Shown: positions 37,829 through 50,936, numbered from the stretch's first letter. The stretch is DNA of 64,000 bases from Clonostachys chloroleuca (GCA_037952775.1 JBANAY010000004.1:14508001-14572000); one strand, 5' to 3'. Made by a program: numbers and translations. Notes: a model not told the origin generated them from the letters alone.

Positions 37829-39119
37829 CTAGAAGCCCCGATTCGTTGCTAAATGAAGCTCTGAAGATGACGTAGACAGACTATCCGTATTATCCCGCTT
37901 AGGATCCGGCCTTGCCACGGAACTCGGCTCTTGAATGGTATCACTATCTGAGTCCGTCTTTCTCTGCTCCCTTTGGACCACGATCTCCGTTGTCATAACA
38001 ACCCCGGAGTTGTTGTCCGCTCTCGATGGATGAGTACCACGGTAGCGAGTGATATCTTCTTCACTCTCTCCACCCTGCGCGTATGCCTGATACGAAACAT
38101 TGGGATCGCGACCCACGGTGGTTTCTTTTCCAGCTGTTGTAGTCTTTAGCTCGATGGGTTGGCCGGTTACCGTCTTTGGTCCGTATGTCGACGATTTGCC
38201 TTGGTCGCTGGAGCTGGGCTCTCTAGTACCCGTAGTCATCTCGACGAGCTTGTTGAGAATAGTGAATTCCATCTTGAGCTTTATCGAGTATACCAGACCC
38301 TTGTATGCTGTCTGAATGTCATACATATTACCATACTCGAGGCCGAGGATGGTGATGTCGAGGAGAATGATAAGAATGTTGACAAGGATAAGATGATACA
38401 TGAGGTTTCGGGAGCGTTTCTTGTTACGCATCACGACCTGCAATTTGCTGAGCCTGAGGGTCTCGACAATATAGAAAGATGAGATGATGATTTCTTGAAC
38501 GAAGAAGAGTGTTACTTCGATTTTCTCATAAATCCTATTTCCTTGTCAGTTATCAAAGCTTCTCGACATTTTAGGAGGTACCTAACTCACTCGTATGGTT
38601 TAACCCATTTCGCAGGTTCTGAACCGTTGGCGCCGAATAACATGACGATGGTAGGAATATGCAAGATCACTGCATTGACGATGATCATCCACAAGACTGC
38701 TTTCAGCCTGAACTTGTCCCGCACAATCAGGTGCAATCGTGACCACAGCACAAGCGATTGGCCTGATACCATGGCTACCCATCCCACTGCGATGAAGGAA
38801 CAATATATGTATGTGGTTCCCTTCGGTATGAAAGCCTTGATCACGAAGCCGATAGCGTAGATGAGAATTCCGTAAGTTGCGACCATGAAACACCAGAAAT
38901 AGAGCCCGGAGTGGCGCTTGAAGGCGCCCCAAATGATAAATGTGAGTTCGATGACATTGTAGATGGAAATGCAAGTAAATACGAGGATGACGTAGGAGTT
39001 ACTGTACGATTTTGGGTCAGCAAATAGTTGCACCTAGGCATCAACAAGAACAACTAAATATCAACATACGGGCCCGTGACAGCCTCTGCGCTTGAGACGT
39101 CGCCGTCGCCACTCGCCAT
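37829..39119 (-). CDS. Seven-TM integral membrane protein (fungal DUF7703 / receptor-like)
   Basis: Exons 39119-39070, 39001-38591 and 38534-37829 (introns GTATGT...TACAG and GTGAGT...AATAG) give 388 residues. Seven hydrophobic segments can be counted: NSYVILVFTCISIY, YFWCFMVATYGILIY, YIYCSFIAVGWVAM, VLWMIIVNAVILHI, TLFFVQEIIISSFYIV, LILVNILIILLDITIL and a final KGLVYSIKL segment. They are followed by an about 150-residue hydrophilic, Ser/Thr-rich, presumably cytosolic tail. The short extracellular N-terminus and 7TM count fit a fungal receptor-like membrane family. No ligand can be named. An apparent 32-nt intron in an alternative model was rejected in favour of the 68-nt one. Confidence 0.75.
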
Positions 39120-42100
39120 GGTAGCAAATACTTGTGGAATGGGATTATAAGGCGATAAATAGACTTAAAGGAGTGGATGTGCCTCGAAAGATCCAGTGAG
39201 GCTCAGCCTCGACGATAAACACAAGCAAATATCTTTGGTTCGGTGTAAGGGCAAAAGAGAGGAGGGGATGGAAGCAGGCTTCGGTCAGGAAAAAGAAATG
39301 CAAGTAACCAGGCCGGAACTACTTATGCATGCAAGAGCTTTCTTACAAACGTGTCGCCACATATGTACCCCAGCATGTGAGTGCATTGCCGCTAATGTAG
39401 CCCAGAGCTGGATTTCTATGACGATCACCGACAAACCCATCAAGTAAGAGTAAGTTGCAACGGCGATCGGATAACTAGATGACCTGAAGGATAATGGGGA
39501 TGACACTAGTATGGTCCCATTGGCTAGCACTCAGGCACGGGTGCAGAAATTCAGCCAAAACCCATGATCTTGATCGCTTATGGGAGCTAGTAGGGTGTTG
39601 GCATGAGGGACTAACAATGAACTTACAGCGGTATGGCGCACTTCAATTTGACCATAGCAGATCTACATTCTGACCCACAGACTAAGTATTCCGGTTCCCG
39701 CGACCTTTCAGGGCCATACCTGATGGGGCTGACCCGAGAGAGTGGAATGACTCGCTCACGAGCCGATCACGACCTATTCAAGATTCGTTCAATTTCCAAA
39801 TTCCGCTCACCTCGCGAAGCGAAGTGAGGGGGATAAACAGTACAGTTCAGCATGAAAGCACCCGGGCAAGTATTTCCCTACAAAAATTAGTTTTATAGCA
39901 GGGCCGCAAGAAGTCAGTGTGCAACTAATCGTTGAGACACCATGCCCTCCCCGCTGCACTGCGGTTGTGTGGGAAAGACGGCCCCCATCACCCACACTGC
40001 CCCAGTCCGGGGGAGATAAGTCTCCAGTCCTCAAACGGCGGAAACGCGTATTACACGACTCGCAACAAGACGTCGATTGGGCGGGAGTCCTGGGACAATG
40101 AAATGGGTCTGCTAACTTTGGTCCATGATCGACAGAGCTAAAGTCTAGCTACTGTCGTCAGCCGGAAGGAGTAGTCGAGGACAGTTCTGGCTGTCAGTCT
40201 CCTTGGAGCTTTTCATCCAGGCGAGATACGTAAAGTCCCCAGCCGGATTTACCGGAAATTTTACGCGCAACGCATACATCCATACATCCCTGCATGCGCA
40301 AACAAAGAGTGCGGTGAGCTTTTGAAGCGCAAATCAACATCAATCTTTCCTCGCTACTCCAGTTGCCACAGATCAACGAATAAGATCATTCTTCGCCGAA
40401 ACCCGACTTGACTAGCCTCAGGGATTTTTGAGTTGGCTTCATCCGTTCCGAACTTACGGTCCACCACATATCTCAGGAGACCCTCAGTGGGGTAAGTACA
40501 ACTCGAGGGCGAGTTTTTCGGATCCAAGGTTGACTGCAAATCACCACCCCCTGAACTAGTATTACCTGGTTGCCTGGCTGCTGAGCTACCCTAAACCCGC
40601 GAACAGCCATCCATTCCCATTACTTTGCTAATTTCTGTCCCTCAAATTTGACGTAGGGCCATATAGCCATAATTTAAAAGGCACTCTATTTAATTATGTA
40701 AGGGAGGTGGAAAGAAGCATCGTACTTGGCTGTTCTCTGATACATTTACCGTCCTTTCGAATAGGATGCTTTCACCAAGCACGTGATGTGCGCATATGGT
40801 TAAATTTCTGCCGCTCTGGTTGAAACGATAGGAGAAAGAATATTCATTAAAATTACTTCAAGCCAGAAAAAGGTGCTACAAAAAGGTATAATATTTCGTT
40901 CATCGCTTCCATAACAGTAAAATATAATGATGTATACGTTGGCTGCTTTTCTTGCTTCACGGCCGCCCGTCTACTCAAAAAATATAGATACACAAGGGAG
41001 ATCGAATCGTGCGCGATGACATATAATGGATAATGTCTACGGCTGGTTCTAATCAAGTGGGTGGTAGCCGATTTTGACCTCTTGCTTTGAAATCAGGACT
41101 TGAATTCCCCAAAGTAAAGGGTAAATAAATGGTGAAGTTTCAGGGCGGGCGTCACCTGATTATCAGTGGTTTACTTTCAAGTTTCGGACAAAGGCTTCTT
41201 TTCTATTCACAATAGTAGCAGTTCTAGTGTATAATAACTTTTTCCTCCTCGGTGTGTCCAAGAAAAAGGTTGAAAGTTTTCTTAGAAAGGAGTCTTTAAG
41301 AGTACACCTTAGTTGTCAGTTCATTTAATTCCTGGGTGAAAGTTTGAACGATGCCCCGCTCTCATGTAAGCCTCGAGCGGTGAATATTCTATCGAACGAT
41401 GCCAGCCACGTGTTGGTGGCCCCCTGGTGGCGGTGGTATATTGTTTCATACTTGTTAATATGATGCCTCGTGGAGATCTCACCGTAGTATGATTATTCAG
41501 ATGTAATTTGCTCACCTTTAAAAATAGAAATATATGGGGAAGCCCAGAGCAGTTAATCATTGGATCTATGAACGTTAATGCTAACGTGTACCTTGCCGAC
41601 TATATGCCCTCGCCAACTTGACTTTAACTCTCCGTTTCATAAGCAGTAAAATCTCCGACGGTAAAGATGATCAATCTAGACACAATGCATCAATGAGAGC
41701 TTTGTTGTCTCGAAAAGACCCCAAAGGAGTTATCAATGCAAGAACGCTTCGCTCTTCGATCGATACAAGCCCGGTAAATGCAAGGCAGGGGTTAAAATCC
41801 TACAGCCCAGATCAGCAGGTGAACGCAGCTTTTTTTCCACACAGCTTTCGAGCCTCGGGTATCTATGCTTTAAGAATACGTACTCCGTTGAAACACTACA
41901 GCAACGTAATGTGGCGGTGTCATGTCAAAGTTACTTTCTGTCAGTGCGGTTTGATAGCTTTCGTGTTTGCCATGTCAACATCTGTTGTTCTGCTATTGAC
42001 AACCTCCGACGCATATGTAATGCTTTTCCGGAGCCTTTGATCCTGTCTTGGAAGCTTGGGCATGTTTTCTCCGGTCCGCACGCCACTTAATCCGACTGGA

Positions 42101-42629
42101 TTGTTTCCCTGGTCACCATGCAGGATCCCTAACCCAGTGGGCGGAAATAACGTGCAGGTTTCAGGCCTTCCTGTCGGCTTTAGAAACCACGTTCTTTGCG
42201 TTCCGCCTTGACGGGCCGGTCAGCAAACAATATGTTGCTCGTAACTTAAGGCGGCGCATCCCAGATACGAACGCGACAACTCTCAGTTCCCGCCACTCAA
42301 TATCCACAACCCCATATCATGAACAGTCCCAACCTCCGACGATATTCTCGTAAAATCCACTTCAGCGGATACTCCCTAGCTGCCATTGGCTCATGTCCGT
42401 GAGGCTGTGGATTTTTAGCTAAACCTCAACCCTATAGGGCGACGGAAGATGATTAATATTGTCAGTCAATCAGGCCATAGAGGCTCGCTTGGCCAAACCT
42501 CTCTCATATCCATGCTGAAAAGTTTTGTCGCTTCTCGATGTCTCTTATGCCCACCTTCCTCTTTTGTATGGCTCGGTAAGAGATTGATGGAAGTCATGGC
42601 TTCAACCACAGTGGAGAGACTGGTCGACA
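39120..42629. other. Gene-poor stretch, no supported gene
   Basis: 3.5 kb of ordinary composition. Many short open frames (for example 39633-39827, 41618-42040, 42048-42353), none with a start context, domain or splice pattern I can support. The longest (41618-42040, 140 residues) has mixed composition and no homology that I recognise. Confidence 0.45.
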
Positions 42630-42636
42630 TATAAAA
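42630..42636 (+). promoter_or_regulatory. TATA box of the lysozyme-like gene
   Basis: TATAAAA, 91 bp before the start codon at 42727. Confidence 0.5.
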
Positions 42637-42726
42637 CCACCAAGTCTGCCATCTCATTCCTGTGATTAAAGCACTCAAGTTTCCCAGAGACAACACAAAG
42701 AGGCTCACAATTCCTTCATCGCAATC

Positions 42727-43603
42727 ATGGTCGCTACTATTGGTTATATTCTTGCTGCAAGTGGCATGCTTAGTCTTGCCCAAGCTTCGCCATCTCGATT
42801 CCCCTTGGAAACTCGAGCCGTTGCATACAAGAATTACAAGGGAGACGGAACTGTTGGAGACGGCTGGCCCGATGTCTCCAACTGGGTTGATTTCGAAACT
42901 CTGTAATATGCTCTACCTTTCTCAGACCCGTGGAGCGTATCGTACTAACTCGACTCACTCTAGCTGGTCTACCAACATTGCCACGTCCGCAGGTGCATGC
43001 AAATCGCTTAGCCTGGAGCCCAACTCGGATTCCGAGAACACTGTTCTCAAGGCCGCAATCAAGCAGGCTGGCACGGACACTGGGCTCGATCCCCGATTCA
43101 TCCTCGCTGCCGTTTTCCAGGAGTCCACTGGCTGTGTCCGAGTTAAGACCTCCTACTCCAGCAATGAGAACATCCGAAACCCGGGACTGTTGCAATGTGA
43201 TAATGGAGAGCACACTTGCAACGACGAGAAGAGGGGTATTAGCCAGCTTGTCCCTTGTCCGGATGCTCAAATCAAGGGTAGGTCCTCGAAATGCCTATTC
43301 AGCTTATAATATTTGCATTTGAAAGATTAACCTGGATTCCCACTCTCAATAGGCATGATTACCGACGGAGTTGGTCTCACCACCGAATGGGGCCTGAAGC
43401 AGGTTGTCAAACAAAGCGGCGCCAGCGACGTCAGCAAGTACTACAAGGGAGCCCTCCTCTACAACTCGGGCGTCATGCCAGAAGACGGAAACTTGGGCCA
43501 CGGGCGTTCAAACGCTTGCTACTCTAGCGATATCGCCAACCGTCTGGTGGGCTGGGTCGAAGACAAATCCCCTTGCAACAGAGACACCATTGGCGATCTG
43601 TAA
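42727..43603 (+). CDS. Secreted lysozyme-like protein (lytic-transglycosylase-like fold)
   Basis: Exons 42727-42902, 42964-43277 and 43353-43603; introns with GTAATA...TCTAG and GTAGGT...AATAG; 246 residues. Signal peptide MVATIGYILAASGMLSLAQA. The central part LDPRFILAAVFQESTGCVRV, then NPGLLQCDNG, follows the layout of lysozyme-superfamily domains, in which the Glu of the Q-E-S motif is the catalytic acid and the later Gly-Leu-(Met/Leu)-Gln closes the cleft. Seven or more cysteines in the mature protein suggest disulphides. A likely role is cleavage of bacterial peptidoglycan or a related glycan outside the cell, but activity is inferred from fold only. A GTAAGT at the stop could allow an additional exon, which I do not see. 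Confidence 0.75.
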
Positions 43604-43799
43604 GTTGCGATCACAAACATCTCAATGTTTTACGCACTTGGTCATCACACTGTACACGAGGAGCAGGTTATTGGCCAGCTCAATAGGACACAGTCAGTCA
43701 AATCCGCTTAAGTTGCAAGTTATTGGAATGCAGCCTCGGGTCAAAAGTGGATATCTAGACGAAACACACACAAAGGAATATGAATATTTATTGTACGCC

Positions 43800-45133
43800 C
43801 TATACCACTTTTACTTCTTTGTGTTCCTTATTCTTTGATGGAAGTGACTCTAGAGCGTAGTCTGAGTCTGTCCCTTCCTCAACTCTTGACCTTTGTGCTC
43901 TTTCTGGCCGTTGCGTGTTTGAAGATTGCATCCAGGGACCATCAGTCCTGCTGTCATTTTCGCTGAGTTTCATGACCGATCCATTGCCCCTTCTACCGCG
44001 AAACGAATTGTACTCGCTCGTCGAATGTGAAGTGGCTTTATTCTTGCGCGGCATTATTGTACCAAGCAAAGGGAGGCAACTGCAGACAATCGCAAGTCCT
44101 AGTTGCATGGACGACCAGAAGAATAGTTTAGCACCATCGCCTAGATTGAGATTAATTCAATATGCCTCGAACATCATGCTCAGAGAGGGCGTTACGCACC
44201 TTGCGTCATTCCAACGAGACGTCCAACACTAGCAACACAGACTCTATTGCCCAAGTTAGTCAGCACAAATTCTGATTCTTGGTTGGAATGCGAGTGAGTG
44301 ACTTACGAAACTCCGACGACGAATATCCCAATGACTGGGATCTTCTTGCCTTTCGAGAGGTTTAGCTGTCCAATGGTAAAGACCGGAATGCACAAGACAA
44401 CTATATCAAAGAACAAGTTGGTAGCCTCTAGTGGAAGATATATATCTGATCTTGACATGCAGGTGCCTGGAGGCGGGACTGGCACCCATGCATAGCCAAC
44501 TGGGCGACATCTGAAAGCAGCCAAGAAAGTGAAGACGATACACCATATGACGCAGCCAGCGGTGACGGTCGCGATGACCATTATTGTTCTGCGGTGAACT
44601 CCAAAGACGTTCCAGTATAGGGCCAACAGGCTAAGCTTCACCAACGAAATATCGAAAGTAAAGAGCACTTGTTCTACGTATAGGATCTAAGCAGAGGGAC
44701 GGTCAGTTTGAGAATGAGAAATTGCCAACTGCCACTTCTCGTCCGGACAATCATGGACGACTATTAGTACCTTCAAGAATTTGGCCAAATCAATGGGCGT
44801 TGACGGTTTGAAAGGATCACTTTTCCCATTGGTGAGGATATCTGACACTCATCAATCAGCCTCAATAACCCACGAAGCGATGCAGCACGGTAGTAGAGTA
44901 GCTTGTAGATGGCACGTACACTCCAGCATCAAGCCCACGAAAGCACAGAAAAGAACGAAAGATGCGAAACACAGGCCGTCGGATAGGAAAGAGAGCTGCT
45001 TGGCTCGTGCGCGTAGAAAAAGGCGCAATCCTACAAAAACGAACGTCAGGACGATGAATGCCACCGCCGTAGAGAAGGCTCTCTGCGTTGGCTGGTCGAG
45101 CGTTATCATTGCAGACAGCGAGTTAGATGTCAC
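43800..45133 (-). CDS. PTH11-like seven-TM membrane protein (fungal rhodopsin-type domain)
   Basis: Five exons: 45133-44920, 44841-44771, 44686-44307, 44243-44200, 44140-43800; every junction has GT-AG and keeps the frame, giving 349 residues. Landmarks of the PTH11-like rhodopsin domain are present: a conserved RARAK after TM1, ILYVEQVLFTFDISLVKLSLLALYWNVF, the CRPVGYAW loop with CMSR...LEATNLFFDIVVLCIPV, and WSSMQLGLAIVCSCLPLLG before the tail. The C-terminal about 90 residues are hydrophilic with many Ser/Arg. In other fungi this family senses surfaces or nutrients; the ligand is unknown here. The gene is convergent with the lysozyme-like gene (stops about 200 bp apart). Confidence 0.88.
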
Positions 45134-46797
45134 ATCATGGAAGACGGCTCACATGAGAGGAGTCGTTGTTGCTTTTAGGGAGAATGGAGCGGTCACTTTA
45201 TGCACCTAACCATCCTTCTTCATCACTGGCACGAGATATCGGACCCATCGCGTCATCCAACGCCCGATTGATTTAGTGATGAATAGTCTGGATGCCTAGG
45301 TTACATGGAAGGATCCTTCGCGATCCATAGACAAGCGCCCATTGGAGAGCAAAGTATGTCATTCAGGACTAAGCCCCTGGCCATTCTGGTTACAGGCCCT
45401 AACCTGTCTCATGAGGAATATGAAGCCTGTGCTGATGCGGAGAGCTACTCCTATGAATTTAGTCCGACCCTTTCATTTTCGAACCGTCTCACACTTATGC
45501 AAACCACCAGAAGCAGCCCCATGGCCGATTGCCTCTCGGTAGATGAACCTGCTATGGCTTTTCGTTCCTGCATTCCACAGACGCGCGCGCTACGGAATAC
45601 CACGTGGCTGAGACTAGCGAGCGGAGTGAAGACTCTCATCGCTCATAAGGCGGATCTCAGATTTCTCTGGCTAGACTATCTCGTTGCAACGTTCCGAGTC
45701 ATTTATTATTAGCTCATCCCGACCGGTGTGATGCTCTGGCCCGAGCCACAGGCGGCCTTGTCAGGAACACATGTTCAACATCGACAGTATTCAGTGGAAG
45801 CTAGACACTCTATACACCCACGCATAAGATTCTGTTCCATACAGCCGAGTCCTTTCCGAATTGAATTGCAGGCTGTGTCAATGCAATTTTCCAGGATCGT
45901 AGTGCAATGGGGAAAAGATAAGACTTGCAGACCAGCAGCTCCATACAACATCTCTCTTTCCATCTTGCATGCCACCCCACCCTTCGAAATCAAATGTGGC
46001 AGTCTTTGGGAAAGTAACCTATAAATAGCTTATCCTGTTGCTCAGTTATCTTGGTTTCTTCTTCTTCGTCTTTCTTCTTCTTCTCCACGCTCTTTCGACT
46101 AAATCAGACAGTCCATCTGGTTCTTCCATCCCGCAAGGCTTCGATCTGGGACATGTATCTGCATCTTTGGAATTCTTCAGCAGGAATGACGAATGAACCT
46201 CGATGGCATTTCACAAATTTTCGAAACGTCTGCTAAAGAGAGGGGCGGCATTGTATGGTGCTCGAGGACTGAAGGCTCGATCATGCTTCACCAGCCTCTC
46301 CCAAAATATAGTAATCACGCAATCGCTGATGAATTTTCTGGGATAACTTCTGGTCTAGTACAAGAATACAACAGCACGTGCAGACCGCATCGTAATTGGT
46401 TGCTGACCTGCGGCGGATTCAGCTCAGCTCAGCGCCCCTCACATTTGCGACAAATATTATCTCTCAGCTGACCACCAAGCCTTCTCCTCTTTTTTCCCAG
46501 TAATTTACCTCAAACTTGATATAGTTATCGCATCCAAAAGAGGGTGGCTCAAACCTGGGTCAGAAGGACGGTGTTTTCGCTATCTCGTACCTAAGCACCA
46601 GTCACCAGATGAATATTGCCACTTTGCCCACGTAATTTGGGTCTAGATGACACAATATATCAAGTTTCTCTACTCTACAGCTCACAAGCCCGCGAAATGT
46701 CGAGAAAGTCTCATCGCGGGCTAGCTGACACATTAGAAGCACCATCGGCACAGGGATGGTTTAAATCAAAACCGGACCAGAAAACAACAACAAAAAG
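45134..46797. other. Intergenic, no gene seen
   Basis: 1.66 kb between the divergent PTH11-like and kinase genes. It includes a CT-rich tract (TCTTCTTCTTCGTC... about 46060-46095), a common feature of fungal promoters. Open frames at 45305-45712 and 46616-46984 are not supported. Confidence 0.5.
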
Positions 46798-49039
46798 ATG
46801 GTTTCCCCTCCGACTGGAGCCATCTCGGATATTGAGGATGACGCTACATCCGGAGCATCAACAGAGTTTTCGCCCAAGAAGCGACCAACGAATGTTACGA
46901 ATCTGGTGGATAAGATTTTCTTTCCTGAACGATCCGCGGATGGGCGGCGGACTGCCGTGCACCGAAGGAGGGCGCGGGCGGTGAGTCTGCAACGAGAAAT
47001 TGATAAGAAGCCGTCCAAGTCAGGGAAAGGCTCCCGCCTTACGACAATGTTGGCGTTACTGGGTCTAGCTGCTGGGAAAAGTGGTAGGAAACAGACACTT
47101 GATGGGGTATCCAGCGGTTACGACTCCGGGGGGTCAATGTACTCGGATTCCTCCCTGGCCCCCTCACCTCCTCCCAGGCGGCGCAGAGGGCGTTCTGGCG
47201 TTGTCGAGGTCACCGAGCAGAGAAAAGACCTAAAGGCCCCTTCTTTGAACACATATCCTGGGCCATCAGCAGGCCCAGCTTACCACCCTTCCTATCCAGA
47301 GACACAAAGAAGTTCTGCCGCTCAGAGAGCAGGAACGAATCCCCAAGAGCACTCTGGAGTATTGAAACGTGAAAAAGAAGTTTCAAGTGCCGCCGATGAT
47401 TATTATGAACGATACATCCCCGCAGCTAGGGCATCAAGATCGCCTCAAGTAAATCCAGAGCATCCCATGCCGATTGAGAATCACAAGCCGAGCGCAGCAC
47501 CGACGAGCCAATCACTTGCTCAATTATCGGAAAATAAGAGCTTACAAGCCAAAGTACAATAGGAAGTGGAATACGAGAGACCTCAAGTTGCAACAAAACC
47601 CAGAACTTTTGTCCCGCTTCCAGATCGGACTAGGCCTAGAAGTTTCTCTAAGGATAAGAACCGCTTGAAAACCTCAGGGCCTTCTGCCCTTCAAAGGTCA
47701 CGACCGAGAGAAACATCAAGAAGGACAAATACTGATGAAGGAAACATCCTGTCCCCACATCTTCATGCTAATGCATCTTCAGAGCATCAGAAGACGGAAC
47801 AAATTAACAAACCTCATGTTGTCGAAGAACATCAGGGAAGGCCACATTCCCGGGACCCCCCGATTTCGATAGCAAAGGACGTCTCATCTAGGTTAAGAAA
47901 TAGCGACTTGGTACAGGACTCCAAGTTGGACACCACTCTCATTGATCATGATGGGAACTCTGTTCAACATACACTGTATATATCAAGCCACAGGACTCGC
48001 CGACGCCCAAGAAAAGTAGAAGAGACATGGATACGACGTGAGAAAATTGGCAGCGGCACATTCGGCAACGTTTGGCTGCAGGAGTGCGTTGATGGTAAAA
48101 ATGACAATATTGGCCGATTCCGTGCGGTGAAGGAGATAGCGAAGAGGAAGTGTGAGGATGGAAGCGCCCCAATCGAATACAACCGAGAGTTAGAAGCAAT
48201 CGCGAAATTTTCTCAGTCAAAGGTATGGCCCTGCTCACTAAACACCAATCGAGGGACTCATGTGAACTCGATGAATCCTAGTATGTGCATTGCTTCGCCA
48301 GGTCGTATGGCTGGTATGAGAACAACGATACTATCTTCATCACAATGGAGTATTTCGAAAACGGAGATCTTCAGCGCTATTTGAATCATCCTTTCCCGGA
48401 ACCTGAGGCTAAAGAGATTGTATATCAAATTCTTGAAGGCCTACGGTTCATGCACAAAACCAGTTTCGCTCATAGGGATTTAAAACCGGCAGTGAGACCA
48501 TAACACTATTGCAAGACTAGCACGCTAGATTTGGCTGATCAGCATTATAGAACATTCTCGTTTCCGAGGCCTCACCAAACTGGTGGGTCAAGATAAGCGA
48601 TTTTGGTATTTCCAAGAGGGCCGAACAGGAGTCAACGGCATTCCGTACGTTCGCGGGTACGAGGGGTTACCTTGCCCCGGAGGTTATGGCTATCTACCCT
48701 CCAGATGAGAAGCCACGCGATAAGGGTTCTAAAAAGAAGGAATTATACACTAACGCTGTCGACCTGTGGGCTCTTGGGGTGATCATGTTGCAACTGCTGA
48801 CAACCCAGGTTATCATGAAAGATCCCCACGAACTCTGGGAATACGTAAATGGGAATCAACCATTCCCAGCAGAAATTCTTGACGAGTATGATGTCAGCGG
48901 TGCAGCAGAAACTCTCGTTAAACGTCTAATGGCTCCATCACCCGGGAGCCGACCCTCCGCTTCCGCGGCTTTGAACCACGAATGGTTCAGGGACTTGGAT
49001 GATTCTTCAGAATCAAAACTTACCAACGAAGAATTGTGA
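46798..49039 (+). CDS. Serine/threonine protein kinase with long disordered N-terminus
   Basis: Proposed exons 46798-47448, 47563-48222, 48282-48491, 48551-49039, all introns phase 0, 669 residues. The first about 375 residues are polar, low-complexity and Ser/Arg/Pro-rich. The kinase domain has the glycine loop GSGTFGNV (about 380), AVKE with the ATP lysine (407), HRDLKP (catalytic Asp503), DFG (524-526) and GTRGYLAPE. The frame contains a TAG at 47560-47562. It is removed if 47449-47562 (GTAAAT...ACAATAG, branch-like CTTAC, 114 nt, divisible by three) is an intron. If that intron is not spliced, the product stops at 254 residues without a kinase domain. Substrates and pathway cannot be inferred. 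Confidence 0.82.
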
Positions 49040-49377
49040 GACTAGAAACATGCCTCGAAAGTAGATTGCTTGGCTGACGTTGATAGGAAAATTTCTCCGC
49101 ATCCCAAACAACCTTTACCAGCCGATTCTATGGCTACCGCAAGCCTACCATGGCCGACACCATACTCGGAAAGATGATCATTGTAAAGTATCGGTTGGGA
49201 CAGCATTTTAGAAAAGTTAATTAAAAGCATTTTCTTTAAAAAACAATTGATAAATACAAGCATTCTTTTTGTTATCGAGAAACTAACTAAAAGATGAGGG
49301 ACGAAGGAAACCAGCATTGAAGGATATCGCCAAAGCAACAGCAGCAAAAGTATTCGCCACCCGAGCCGATTATCCCT
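49040..49377. other. Intergenic, convergent 3' ends
   Basis: Spacer of 0.34 kb between the kinase stop and the acyltransferase stop. The 49042-49347 minus-strand open frame shows nothing recognisable. Confidence 0.5.
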
Positions 49378-50936
49378 CTACTCCAACCCTCTGAGCTGGG
49401 CATACTCAAGCAAGACTTGATCCTCCATCAATCTGTTGTGGCAAGACTCCTCGAGGCATACACAGACTTCAATGCCTTCATCCTCCTCTGCGCCCTCGAC
49501 TCCAGCCCGGCTAGGATACAAGAACACAAACCCCTCGAAGGGTGGGCTGGGCCATCGAAGCGCCTTAGGCAGTCCGAACCCGAAGTCGTGCTTTTCGTAG
49601 GCCTTCATCCCCTGCCAACTTGAAGCTCCCAAATCCAGACCCAGGAAAGAGTTGATGCTGATTTCCAGCCATCGTTTGTCCTCGTGCCCATCGACCCATT
49701 GCAGTAGCCGCCTAAGATGATCCGTTGTCACCCCCTTGATGGATGAACGGACCGTGGCCGCAACCTTGGACAGGTTCTCTGCTGCAATGAGCTCTTGAAC
49801 CGACAAAGGTTCGCAGCGTGCAGCAGTAGCCCCGACGCCGAGGAAGCGCTCTGGGAGGGGTGGGCTCCAGACCTTTCTGGTGTCGACGGCGTGGACGAGA
49901 GTTGCCTTGGCACTCTTGTCGGGTTGCAGCAGGTCTATTTTGGCGCGAGTGATACTGCTCCATAGCAGTGCCATGATTGCATCGTATGTAGAGATCCAGT
50001 TGGCATCGCCGCTGCTGGATGCCTTGGCCTTGAGAATTTCCGTCTTGCTCTTGGGGAAGTGCCACATGTGGGACACGAGGGCTGGCATCTTGAAACCCGC
50101 TGGAGGCGGCGGCATTGGACCACTAGCATCGCGAACAACGGGGAGTGCCTCCTGAAGCTCTTTCATTTGCTCAGGAGGAATGGGGCCCTCCATTTCCAAT
50201 TTCGTTCCGTGGAGGCTAAAGGGCGTCTCGTTGGGAATGAAATCTGTTCCGTTCAAAGCAGCCACGCTATTCTCCGCCCAGGTTGATAGAAAGCCATCAC
50301 ATCCAGGACCGTCTGAAACGGAGTGGTGAACAGCCATGGCAACGATGAGGCCGCCTCGGATGAAGTTCAGCTGGAAAGCTGCTGCAGCAATTCCATCTTC
50401 GTTGTTGTCGCCCAGAGGGGAGTGGAGTTGTTTAGCTGTGACTGACTTTGGAAGCAGCTGGTGGCCTTTGAGCAAGGCGGCCGGGAACTGGGGTAGTATC
50501 AGCGACTGCTTTACTCTGTGGTGCAACGGTTATAGGGATTTAGGATTTGTGAGAGCCATACATCCTTACAAGCCAGCTCACTGTAACTGGGAAAGTCCTC
50601 CTCGCCCAACATGTGCTTGACATGCAAATGAACCTTGGTCTCGGCTGTTGTAGACACCCACATTCGGCCACTGGCTGCATCCATCTCCAAATTACCAGCT
50701 AGGATAGGGAAATGAGAGATAGCGAACTCCAATCCGGCCTTCAAGTTTTCGGTAATGGCTTCATTGGCTTGAGTGTCTGCCAGCTCTGGAAGAGCGAATA
50801 CCTCTGATACCAACACGTAAACCTTGGGCATAACGTGGCCCATGAGGGAGAGGGGATAACGCTTGGTCTCAAAGTCAGAGCCAACCTGCCAGCCTGTCGG
50901 GTGAAGCAGAATCTGCTGCAGAGTAGAAGAAGACAT
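49378..50936 (-). CDS. BAHD-type acyltransferase (transferase family PF02458-like)
   Basis: Two exons, 50936-50570 and 50513-49378; the 56-nt intron uses GTAAGG and ...CAGAG (a second acceptor 2 nt away would break the frame); 500 residues. The catalytic motif HxxxD is present as HHSVSDG (His186, Asp190) and the structural motif appears as DFGFG (about 432-436; plant and fungal members usually have DFGWG). The N-terminus LHPTGWQ... and the FQLNFIRGGLIVAMAVHH core strand fit fungal members such as the trichothecene acetyltransferases. It should move an acyl group from acyl-CoA to a small-molecule hydroxyl or amine in the cytosol. It is divergent from the Zn2Cys6 gene at 52355 and shares a duplicated promoter segment with it, so it may be that regulator's target. 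Confidence 0.87.

Noticed and set aside
39034..39068. 32-36-nt intron in the seven-TM gene
   Set aside because: Too short for splicing; a 68-nt GTATGT...TACAG intron (39002-39069) keeps the frame.
41618..42040. 140-codon open frame
   Set aside because: Mixed composition, no recognisable motif, no promoter or splice context.
47560..47562. Programmed stop-codon readthrough in the kinase
   Set aside because: The context is CAA TAG GAA, without the UGA-CUA type motif, and a canonical frame-neutral intron explains the stop better.
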